A DNA stretch of 7,827 bases from Chitinophagaceae bacterium (GTDB lineage: Bacteria > Bacteroidota > Bacteroidia > Chitinophagales > Chitinophagaceae), in contig JAACZX010000498.1 of the NCBI GenBank assembly GCA_009996555.1, positions 1 through 7,827 on the forward strand. Reading direction: 5' to 3'. Shown piece by piece: positions 1-5,516 of the stretch. Below the pieces are notes generated by a model. That model had not been told where the DNA came from and did no database searches. It worked only from the letters and a program-made list of their open reading frames with translations. The translations under genes were made by a program, and so were the position numbers. The stretch's first letter is position 1, and the number at the start of each line of letters is the position of its first letter.

Positions 1-870
1 ATCAACAATGAATGGAGATTTTACAAAATTCAAAATTTTCTCGGAGAAATACCATCCCTTCGACAATCTCATTCCTTCATCTTCTGTAAATCTTCTGATA
101 TTGAAGTTTCGCAAATTTTCATAAGTACCTATGGTAATAAAATCAATATTTGTAATGGCTGCAAATAGTATGGCATCCCAATTTGCATATGAATAAATAA
201 TTTTAAACCCTTGCAGATTCAATATTTCAAAAACTTTCGTGAGGTTATTTAGGTATTTGAAATCAACACTCACCTTATGCCCATTTTCCGGCTTCTGTTC
301 ACATACAACATAATAACCATCAAAACAGATTTCAGCCCCAGTCAATTCATACATTATGTCTTCAACTTTGCTTGCTTCAATAATAGTGTGATTTGCAATT
401 GGCAAGGACATGTAATACGTCACGCCGTCCTTTCTGTTTTTTATTAGCCACTTGTTGATCTCCTTTACTAACCCGACATACAACCTTAGATCATTGTTCT
501 CATAATAATTTGGAATGATTACGTTCTTTAACTTAAGTGTATCTGTTTGATATTTTATCCCATCTTTAATACAACGGAGCATAAGAATATTGGTTTGCTT
601 ATCACTGTCTGCATTACTTACCGGATGAAATGAATAAGAATCAAGATTCCCTTTTTCCTTCACAGCCCCCTCTTTACTTGCAAAATATTGGAGGTCCACA
701 AGCGACTTCCCCAATACATCACTCATCTTGTATGTATTAACTTTCTCTTTCTCAAAAAACTCCTGTTTAAAACTATATGCACAAAAAACAAAACCACTTC
801 CAATATCATTTTGATAGTGTGAGTCCAGATTCCAGTTATGTCTGTGTCCTAACAAGTGCAATACTTCCAT
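1..870 (-). CDS. Uncharacterised protein downstream of the kinase, partial (C-terminus beyond left edge)
   Basis: An uninterrupted minus-strand frame opens with ATG at 870-868 and stays open for 290 codons to the first base of the window, so the C-terminus is missing. I do not recognise the family. The translation alternates hydrophobic strand-like segments with helices: FVFCAYSF (about 27-34), NILMLRC (94-100), VTYYMSLPI (150-158), EICFDGYYVVCE (180-191), FKIIYSYAN (222-230) and IDFITIGTY (242-250). From about residue 90 onward this resembles a beta/alpha (TIM-type) barrel; that fold is an inference from pattern only. No signal peptide or membrane segment is visible, so it is probably cytosolic. 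The start lies 9 bases after the kinase stop codon, so the two genes are very probably co-transcribed and this protein is a natural candidate for the kinase's partner or substrate. No Shine-Dalgarno sequence precedes the ATG, as is usual in Bacteroidota. I am sure it is coding and unsure of function. Confidence 0.85.
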   Translation of the reverse strand, partial: MEVLHLLGHRHNWNLDSHYQNDIGSGFVFCAYSFKQEFFEKEKVNTYKMSDVLGKSLVDLQYFASKEGAVKEKGNLDSYSFHPVSNADSDKQTNILMLRCIKDGIKYQTDTLKLKNVIIPNYYENNDLRLYVGLVKEINKWLIKNRKDGVTYYMSLPIANHTIIEASKVEDIMYELTGAEICFDGYYVVCEQKPENGHKVSVDFKYLNNLTKVFEILNLQGFKIIYSYANWDAILFAAITNIDFITIGTYENLRNFNIRRFTEDEGMRLSKGWYFSEKILNFVKSPFIVD

Positions 871-879
871 ATTAATCTT

Positions 880-1668
880 TTACAGGTGCGTTGTATAAGC
901 CGAAACTTTTCTTGGTCGATAGTTCGGACTGAATCTTAATGCAGTTTCAAAAAATGGTTTTAAAGAACAGGTGCAGTCGATTGAACAACTTTCATTGCCA
1001 CTATCATATCTTGCTTTTACGTCAGCATAAGATTCTCCAAATGGCATTCGTCCATGATAAAGATAATAACCCAATACTGCCAGACTAAAGAGATCGGTTC
1101 TTAGTGAAACCATATCTTTTTTTCCTTCTAGTTGTTCAGGAGCGGCCCAAATATATGTACCTGGCTGAAAGCCTGTACTTGTAATAGAAGTAGCTCCAAG
1201 ATCCCTTGCAATTCCAAAATCCAAAAGCACTGTTTGCCCGTCATTCCTAATCATTACATTCTCAGGTTTAATATCCCGGTGTACAAGATTTTGTTCCCAC
1301 ACAGGTGTCAGAATGGTTATGATAGACTTCATCAAACCTTTAATCTTATCAGAGTTCTGATAATAAGTTCCTGAAATATCATTTAGTGGAGAACCTGGCA
1401 CAAACTCCTCGAAAACTACTCCCTCACCTTCATAAGAATCCGTCTCGAAAATTTTGGGAATACCATCATGATCTTTAAATTTTTCATAGATGGCCATTTC
1501 TCTGTCAAATCGATCATCTTTTCCGTCCGGGTAAAGCTTCATCACCTGCTGATTACCGTCCCTCTCAACAAAATAGACCATTTTTTGGCCTCCTTTCTTT
1601 TCTGGTGCGAAGAATCTATCAATCTGATAGTGTTTTTTAAATTCGTCGCTCAAAGCTCTTATTGCCAT
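880..1668 (-). CDS. Single-domain Ser/Thr protein kinase (Hanks type)
   Basis: Predicted cytosolic protein kinase of 262 residues that transfers ATP gamma-phosphate to Ser/Thr of an unknown target. Visible motifs, in order: a glycine-rich loop variant (KKGGQKMVYF, about 25-34), the ATP-anchoring Lys44 in VMKLY, a probable helix-C Glu57, the catalytic loop HRDIKPEN (130-137, Asp132 and Asn137), DFG (150-152), an activation segment rich in Ser/Thr (161-165), APE (176-178), the structural Asp192 and the late Arg251 in NYRP. All catalytic residues are present, so it should be active. It is little more than a kinase domain: there is no transmembrane helix, PASTA repeat or other sensor, unlike housekeeping PknB-type kinases. 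The frame also permits a TTG start at 1689, but that TTG lies inside a promoter-like TAAATTTG, so the ATG at 1668 is preferred. The stop is 9 bases before the next gene, which implies an operon. Stand-alone kinases of this kind occur in phage-defence and signalling cassettes; that role is inference. Confidence 0.93.
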   Translation of the reverse strand: MAIRALSDEFKKHYQIDRFFAPEKKGGQKMVYFVERDGNQQVMKLYPDGKDDRFDREMAIYEKFKDHDGIPKIFETDSYEGEGVVFEEFVPGSPLNDISGTYYQNSDKIKGLMKSIITILTPVWEQNLVHRDIKPENVMIRNDGQTVLLDFGIARDLGATSITSTGFQPGTYIWAAPEQLEGKKDMVSLRTDLFSLAVLGYYLYHGRMPFGESYADVKARYDSGNESCSIDCTCSLKPFFETALRFSPNYRPRKVSAYTTHL

Positions 1669-1686
1669 GTGGTTTTTAGGTTTGGA

Positions 1687-1694
1687 CAAATTTA
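1687..1694 (-). promoter_or_regulatory. Possible -7 element for the kinase gene
   Basis: On the minus strand this reads TAAATTTG, a full match to the Bacteroidota -7 consensus TAnnTTTG. It lies about 18 bases before the kinase ATG, which would give a very short leader. No convincing TTG or TTTG is found at the expected -33 position, so the call is weak. The remaining sequence between the kinase and the small ORF at 1842 (about 150 bases, AT-rich) shows no gene or strong hairpin, only a short GTGAGTCAC palindrome at 1794-1802. Confidence 0.25.
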
Positions 1695-1841
1695 ATATTA
1701 CTTGCTATCATGTGTTATTTTTTTGTAATAAATATTAAATACTAATAAAACATCATATTTGATACCAGCTCCAGTATTCAATAGAATCGTTTGGTGAGTC
1801 ACTCTCTTGTTCTTTCTTTTCATTGAACTATAAATCCTGAA

Positions 1842-2024
1842 CTAATTAATAAAGTCTCCGGCGTCTTCGTTCCCAAGCATGACGCTGTAAACGTTGCCAT
1901 CCAAGAGTTCAACCATCTCCGTCAAACTGTATTTTCCTGAGGATATTTTAATACAATGCTCGGAGAGCCATTCGACAACTTTATAATTCCTAACCTCTTC
2001 ATTCTCCGACCATAACACATTCAC
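1842..2024 (-). CDS. Small acidic protein of unknown function (60 residues)
   Basis: A short minus-strand frame starts at GTG (2024-2022) and ends with TAG. The first codon sits just after an in-frame stop, so no earlier start is possible apart from non-standard codons; a second GTG at codon 3 is an alternative. The product has 11 acidic against 4 Lys/Arg residues and a plausible helix-loop-strand composition (for example VVEWLSEHCIKI, then LTEMVELLDG), without low-complexity bias. No known motif, signal peptide or membrane segment is seen. It is transcribed away from umuD and towards the kinase, separated from the kinase by about 170 bases. It could be an independent small gene, the degraded end of a larger gene, or a chance ORF. 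The amino-acid composition favours real coding, but the unusual start and short length keep confidence low. Confidence 0.4.
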   Translation of the reverse strand: MNVLWSENEEVRNYKVVEWLSEHCIKISSGKYSLTEMVELLDGNVYSVMLGNEDAGDFIN

Positions 2025-2035
2025 CTCATTAAATT

Positions 2036-2067
2036 ATTGCATTAGTGCACAAAATTAGCTAAAATTG
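2036..2067 (+). promoter_or_regulatory. Probable umu operon promoter (Bacteroidota type)
   Basis: ATTG at 2036-2039 is followed after 20 bases by TAAAATTG at 2060-2067. The second matches the -7 consensus TAnnTTTG at five of six defined positions, and the spacing suits the -33/-7 arrangement of Bacteroidota. Transcription would start near 2074, giving a leader of only about 12 bases before the umuD ATG at 2086. The TTAGCTAA repeats overlap and follow the -7 element. Confidence 0.4.
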
Positions 2068-2084
2068 CTAAAAATATTAGCTAA
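2051..2084 (+). repeat. Three-unit AAAATTAGCT repeat, candidate operator of the umu operon
   Basis: Three imperfect direct units lie in tandem: AAAATTAGCT (2051-2060), AAAATTGCT (2061-2069) and AAAAATATTAGCT (2070-2082). The outer two, with the bases after them, form the perfect palindrome TTAGCTAA at 2055-2062 and 2077-2084, 22 bases apart, or about two helical turns. One palindrome overlaps the predicted -7 element and the other lies just after the predicted transcription start, a position suited to repression. The motif does not match the E. coli (CTGT-N8-ACAG) or Bacillus (GAAC-N4-GTTC) SOS boxes. Operator function is inference. Confidence 0.4.
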
Positions 2085-2085
2085 C

Positions 2086-2550
2086 ATGTCAGCCGTTCAT
2101 ACCCTCCGTTCAGATAAAGTGCAGGTTTACCGCCTCAGCGATTTTGATTATGTCACACTTCGCTTGTATGATTCAGCAGTACCGGCAGGGTTTCCCTCAC
2201 CAGCTGCAGACTATAAAGAGGAAGACATTGATCTCAACCAGCTTCTGCGGCCGCACCCCTCTTCTACATTCATCGTCCGTGTCACCGGCGATTCAATGAT
2301 CGATGCAAACATCCCCGATAAATCCTGGTTGGTCGTTGATCGTTCTATCAAACCAAAGAGCGGTTCAATAGTGGTAGCTGTGGTCAACAGCGAGTTCACA
2401 GTAAAGAGATATATCACCAACAGCAGCGGTGTAAGACTTATGCCTGCAAATTCAAAATACCAACCAATCGTCATTACCGAAGACATGGACTTTCGTGTAT
2501 GGGGCACCATAACCAAAGTCATTATTGATCCATTAGTTTCAGGAATATGA
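2086..2550 (+). CDS. umuD: UmuD-like S24 self-cleaving mutagenesis protein
   Basis: Regulatory subunit of DNA polymerase V. In the characterised family, RecA filaments stimulate UmuD to cut off its own N-terminus, giving UmuD', which joins UmuC as the active translesion polymerase. The 154-residue product keeps the family signature GFPSPAADY (35-43), IDLNQLL (48-54) and GDSMID (68-73). The nucleophile Ser70 and general base Lys107 (in FTVKR) are 37 residues apart, as in E. coli UmuD (Ser60/Lys97). The scissile bond should be Ala34-Gly35, where E. coli has Cys-Gly. The N-terminal arm is about ten residues longer than in E. coli, and there is no helix-turn-helix, so this is not LexA. The ATG at 2086 was chosen over an in-frame TTG at 2065, because that TTG forms part of the promoter/repeat region. 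The stop codon overlaps the umuC start by four bases, indicating translational coupling. Confidence 0.95.
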   Translation: MSAVHTLRSDKVQVYRLSDFDYVTLRLYDSAVPAGFPSPAADYKEEDIDLNQLLRPHPSSTFIVRVTGDSMIDANIPDKSWLVVDRSIKPKSGSIVVAVVNSEFTVKRYITNSSGVRLMPANSKYQPIVITEDMDFRVWGTITKVIIDPLVSGI

Positions 2551-3812
2551 TTGCACTGGTCGACTGTAACAACTTTTATGCTTCATGTGAGCGCATCTTT
2601 CAGCCTTGGTTGGAAAATAAACCCGTTGTGGTATTAAGCAACAACGATGGTTGTGTCATTGCACGTAGTGAAGAAGCAAAAGAAATCGGCATTGAAATGG
2701 GTGCACCGGCATTTATGATGAAAGAACTACTGGCTAAAAATAACGTTGCCGTGTTTTCCTCAAACTATACGCTTTATGGAAATCTTAGCGAAAGGGTGCA
2801 AACAGTGCTGGCAACGTTCACGCCTAAAATAGAGTGCTATTCAATAGATGAAGCATTTCTTGATTTGTCTGATATGAAATTCACAACCCTGTTTAAATAT
2901 GGTTTTTCTATTCGGGAAACAATACGGCAAAACATCGGCATACCGGTAACGGTGGGCATCGCTCCATCAAAAACCTTGGCAAAAATGGCCAACAGGTATG
3001 CAAAAAAAACGCAGCGGCATACTGGCGTATATGTGCTCGATACAAAGGAGAAGATCAACGAAGTATTGAACTGGACACAAATCGAAGATGTGTGGGGAAT
3101 AGGTGGCCAGCATGGTCGTCGGTTAAAATGGATGGGCATTAAAACTGCAGCAGACTTTTTAAACAAACTGAACCCTGATTGGGTTCGTTCCAATATGACA
3201 GTCGTTGGTGAAAGAATGTTGAACGAGCTAAAAGGCATCCCTTCTATTGAATGGGAAGATATAGTCAAGCCAAAGAAAGGCATCTGCACAGCAAGATCTT
3301 TTGGAAAATTATTGACCGATAAAAAAGACATACAGGAAGCCGTGGCAAACTATGCGTCCTCATGCGCAGCAAAACTCAGGAAACAGAATACTTGTACCGG
3401 GCAAATGCATGTGCTCATTCAAACAAATGTGCATCGTACACAGGATAAACAATATGCAAGGAACATTACACTTCAACTGCCTGTTGCAACAAACAGTTCA
3501 GCAGAGATCATCCGCTTTGCTTTGAAGGGCTTAGATATTATTTACAAACCGGGTTACAACTTTAAAAAGGCCGGGGTGATTGTAATGGACATTGTGCCCG
3601 AAAAAGAAGTACAACAATCGCTGTTCGATCAGGAAGACAGGAAAAGAGATGCACAACTCATGAAAACACTCGATAAGGTCAACACACGTTTCGGAAAGGA
3701 TTTGGTTAGATTTGCCATACAGGGCTATGCCCGGCAATGGCGTTTAAAACAGGAACGGCTTTCACCATGTTATACTACAGACATTAACCAGGTACTAACA
3801 ATTAAAATATGA
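2547..3812 (+). CDS. umuC: UmuC, Y-family DNA polymerase V catalytic subunit
   Basis: Error-prone translesion polymerase that inserts nucleotides opposite DNA lesions. At 421 residues it is almost exactly the length of E. coli UmuC. The catalytic metal ligands are visible: Asp6 in the N-terminal ALVDCNNFYASCER motif, and Asp101-Glu102 in YSIDEAFLD. The palm segment SNNDGCVIARS (31-41), the fingers region, the GIPVTVGIAPSKTLAKMAN motif (131-149) and a helix-hairpin-helix thumb (WGIGGQHGRRL, about 183-193) follow in order. The C-terminal little-finger region leads into QQSLF (356-360), a good match to the beta-clamp motif QxxLF at the position where E. coli UmuC has QLNLF. The gene begins within the umuD stop and ends with another four-base overlap into the next gene, so all three should be translationally coupled. 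No frameshift or missing catalytic residue was seen. Confidence 0.97.
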   Translation: MIALVDCNNFYASCERIFQPWLENKPVVVLSNNDGCVIARSEEAKEIGIEMGAPAFMMKELLAKNNVAVFSSNYTLYGNLSERVQTVLATFTPKIECYSIDEAFLDLSDMKFTTLFKYGFSIRETIRQNIGIPVTVGIAPSKTLAKMANRYAKKTQRHTGVYVLDTKEKINEVLNWTQIEDVWGIGGQHGRRLKWMGIKTAADFLNKLNPDWVRSNMTVVGERMLNELKGIPSIEWEDIVKPKKGICTARSFGKLLTDKKDIQEAVANYASSCAAKLRKQNTCTGQMHVLIQTNVHRTQDKQYARNITLQLPVATNSSAEIIRFALKGLDIIYKPGYNFKKAGVIVMDIVPEKEVQQSLFDQEDRKRDAQLMKTLDKVNTRFGKDLVRFAIQGYARQWRLKQERLSPCYTTDINQVLTIKI

Positions 3813-4117
3813 GTACTGAAACATTAAAAGCTGAGCTATCCGAAGAACTGGTTTTATTCTTGCAACAGCAGGGCTATTCGCATATTCTATCATTGGGCGA
3901 TGAACATACTGAATATGGTACCGATGGAGGCAAAGACGATTATCATTTACTTCCATTGAAACCCCATGACGTTGAAAATAGCTTTGAAGAAGCCGAATAT
4001 ATCATCAATCCCATCAGTGCTGAAGAAGTTCAAACTATGGCACAGGGTGTTGATGCAATAAGATTCCTGATTGAAATACCGGTTGATTTATATAGTCAAT
4101 ACTTAAACATTAACTAA
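3809..4117 (+). CDS. Small, strongly acidic protein coupled to umuC, function unknown
   Basis: A 102-residue protein whose ATG overlaps the umuC stop by four bases, so its synthesis is probably tied to that of the polymerase. I do not recognise the family. It contains about 20 Asp/Glu and only 4 Lys/Arg, a net charge near -16. An N-terminal amphipathic helix (ETLKAELSEELVLFLQQQG, about 4-22) is followed by a glycine/aspartate-rich turn (about 30-44), a DYHLLPL strand-like segment (44-50), a second acidic helix (about 55-64) and a helix-strand tail with SAEEVQTMAQG (70-80) and IRFLIEIP (84-91). There is no signal peptide, membrane segment or metal-binding cluster. The charge could suit DNA mimicry or binding to a basic partner such as UmuC, RecA or the next gene's product. 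That is speculation based on charge and operon position. The reading frame itself is secure from the overlap and the compact operon. Confidence 0.85.
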   Translation: MSTETLKAELSEELVLFLQQQGYSHILSLGDEHTEYGTDGGKDDYHLLPLKPHDVENSFEEAEYIINPISAEEVQTMAQGVDAIRFLIEIPVDLYSQYLNIN

Positions 4118-4125
4118 AAGCTGTC

Positions 4126-4623
4126 ATGTTCAATCCTTGTTATCCTTTTACATCAGAATTACTTGATGCAATGCTTCAAAAAGAAGTAGTGCATTATGTA
4201 CGGTCCACATTTCCTAGAGGCGCAGTAAAAGATGATAAGGATCTTAAGAACAGTTTTCTGATCTCCCATTACCATGATCCTGCCGAAGCAGAACGCCATT
4301 ACAATGCTATCAGGCATGATGCAAACCGCTTTCATTATGATGCTCGTATTCCGGAACATTTAGAAAAACTAAAAGCTGCTGCAGGTCAGCCGGAAGGTTA
4401 CAAGATCTATTCCCGAATCATGACACCCGGCATTGAAAAGAAAGTGACCGTACTGTTCAAGGAAAACACAAAAAGATACCTTTACAAAAACACCGATTGG
4501 GATTTAAAAGGTCGGATAACCATCACGCCTTTTTTGTACTTTCAGTTAGGAGAACTCTTTGTTCGCATTTCACATGGCGGCGACGAGATAAAAATGAAAT
4601 TTGAAGACTTAGAAAACGTATAA
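4126..4623 (+). CDS. Histidine-rich protein of the umu-SRAP operon, function unknown
   Basis: A 165-residue protein starting 8 bases after the preceding gene and ending 2 bases before the SRAP gene. I do not recognise the family. The N-terminal half is helical and rich in aromatic residues and histidine, with His48, His50, His58, His64, His70 and His78 within a 31-residue stretch (including SHYHD and RFHYDAR). The C-terminal half looks beta-rich: KIYSRIMTP, KKVTVLFKEN, GRITITPFLYF and ELFVRISHGG. No membrane segment, signal peptide or known catalytic motif is seen. The histidines could bind metal or nucleic acid, but they are not arranged as a known HxH or HNH nuclease site. Its position between translesion polymerase and abasic-site protein genes suggests a role in lesion tolerance. 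That is inferred only from context. It is certainly part of the operon and very likely a real protein. Confidence 0.88.
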   Translation: MFNPCYPFTSELLDAMLQKEVVHYVRSTFPRGAVKDDKDLKNSFLISHYHDPAEAERHYNAIRHDANRFHYDARIPEHLEKLKAAAGQPEGYKIYSRIMTPGIEKKVTVLFKENTKRYLYKNTDWDLKGRITITPFLYFQLGELFVRISHGGDEIKMKFEDLENV

Positions 4624-4625
4624 CT

Positions 4626-5501
4626 ATGTGCCTTGACATTTCTTTTCGCATCGATATTTCAGAAGATTCTTTATTCGACTATCTGCCGCATCTTAAAATT
4701 GATCCGCAGATTGATTTAAAGTTTGAATCTAATTCGCATATACAAGCCCATGCCCGCCCGCAAACCCGTATCATTTACATGGATGCTGAAAACACGCCAT
4801 ACATGACCCTAATGCGTTGGGGTGTAATGAGCAAATTCATGCTGAAGAATGCAGTTAACTTCTTCAAGTATGGCAACAACATGTATAATGCCCGTTCAGA
4901 AAACATCTTCGATCCTAAATCAACCTGGTTTAAAATAAAACAAAACCGCTGCCTAATCGTTACCGAAGGCATTTATGAACACCGTAAGATTATTGGATGG
5001 AAAAACAAGGTTCCCTATTTCATTCGTTTGCGTTCCAAAAAAACAATGCTCATTCCTGCGTTATACAATTTCCTTGATATAACCCCAGATGACATTGCAG
5101 CAATCAAAGCCGGAGGAGATAAAAAATTCCTTGAAGCCATCAATAAGATCATCAACATTGAAACGGGTGAATTGCTCGGCACCTATGCCATGATCACTGT
5201 TGCGGCAAACGAAAAAATGCAGAACATCCATAACGATGGCGACAACAAACACCGCATGCCTTTGTTCATGCAACCGGAAATGGCAGTCAAGTGGCTCAAC
5301 CCTGACTTAACTGATGATGAAATGAAAAACCTTCTTGCATACCAAATACCATCTGAGGACTTAGATGAAACACCTGTATTCACTATTCGTTCGCAAAATC
5401 CCCGTCCTGATGGTTTATTAAAACATGAAACTTACAATTGGCCTAATCTTCCTCCATTAGGAAATGACACTCCGCTTGAACCACAAAGTGCGTTATTCTA
5501 A
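4626..5501 (+). CDS. SRAP-domain abasic-site protein (YedK/HMCES family)
   Basis: SRAP proteins form a covalent thiazolidine link between Cys2 and abasic sites in single-stranded DNA, shielding them from cleavage and error-prone bypass. Cys2 is present directly after the start Met, which fixes the start codon. The other active-site blocks are visible: RWGVMS (64-69), YNARSEN (87-93) with Asn88 and Arg90, EGIYEH (114-119) with the probable catalytic Glu118, and HRMPLF (209-214) with His209. The protein is 291 residues against about 220 for E. coli YedK. The extra length lies mainly in a lysine-rich loop (about 150-185) and a proline-rich tail. The opening is MCLDISFR rather than the usual MCGR, and His119 replaces the usual Trp of GFYEW; similar openings are, to my knowledge, common in Bacteroidota. 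The last five residues are QSALF, resembling a sliding-clamp motif. It is the last gene of the umu operon, 2 bases after the preceding stop. Confidence 0.95.
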   Translation: MCLDISFRIDISEDSLFDYLPHLKIDPQIDLKFESNSHIQAHARPQTRIIYMDAENTPYMTLMRWGVMSKFMLKNAVNFFKYGNNMYNARSENIFDPKSTWFKIKQNRCLIVTEGIYEHRKIIGWKNKVPYFIRLRSKKTMLIPALYNFLDITPDDIAAIKAGGDKKFLEAINKIINIETGELLGTYAMITVAANEKMQNIHNDGDNKHRMPLFMQPEMAVKWLNPDLTDDEMKNLLAYQIPSEDLDETPVFTIRSQNPRPDGLLKHETYNWPNLPPLGNDTPLEPQSALF

Positions 5502-5513
5502 ATAACAATTTTT
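5492..5513 (+). terminator. Weak terminator candidate between convergent SRAP and KAP genes
   Basis: GTTATT (5492-5497) and AATAAC (5501-5506) form a perfect six-pair stem with a three-base loop, followed by five T (5509-5513). The stem has a single G-C pair and overlaps the SRAP stop codon, so it is thermodynamically weak. The two genes end only 15 bases apart, which leaves room for little else. Confidence 0.25.
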
Positions 5514-5516
5514 AGA

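Noticed and set aside
1794..1802. GTGAGTCAC palindrome in the kinase upstream region as an operator.
   Set aside because: A single nine-base palindrome about 125 bases from the kinase start, not near a promoter element and not repeated; likely chance.
2051..2084. The short repeats before umuD as plasmid iterons or a CRISPR-like array.
   Set aside because: Only three degenerate 9-13 base units, with no spacers, no Rep gene and no Cas gene in the window.
2025..2085. Canonical LexA/SOS box before umuD.
   Set aside because: Neither CTGT-N8-ACAG nor GAAC-N4-GTTC is present; only the TTAGCTAA-type repeats were found.
2211..2522. Minus-strand frame of 103 codons inside umuD.
   Set aside because: Antisense to the conserved S24 domain, with no motif or promoter; treated as a shadow frame.
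2837..3331. Long minus-strand frame (164 codons) opposite umuC.
   Set aside because: It lies wholly antisense to the well-supported polymerase gene, has no recognisable motif, and its Cys/Phe/Ser-rich translation is typical of a shadow frame.
4540..4560. QLGELF in the 165-residue protein as a possible clamp-binding motif.
   Set aside because: The spacing between Gln and Leu-Phe is one residue too long for QxxLF, and the segment looks like the middle of a beta strand rather than a flexible tail.
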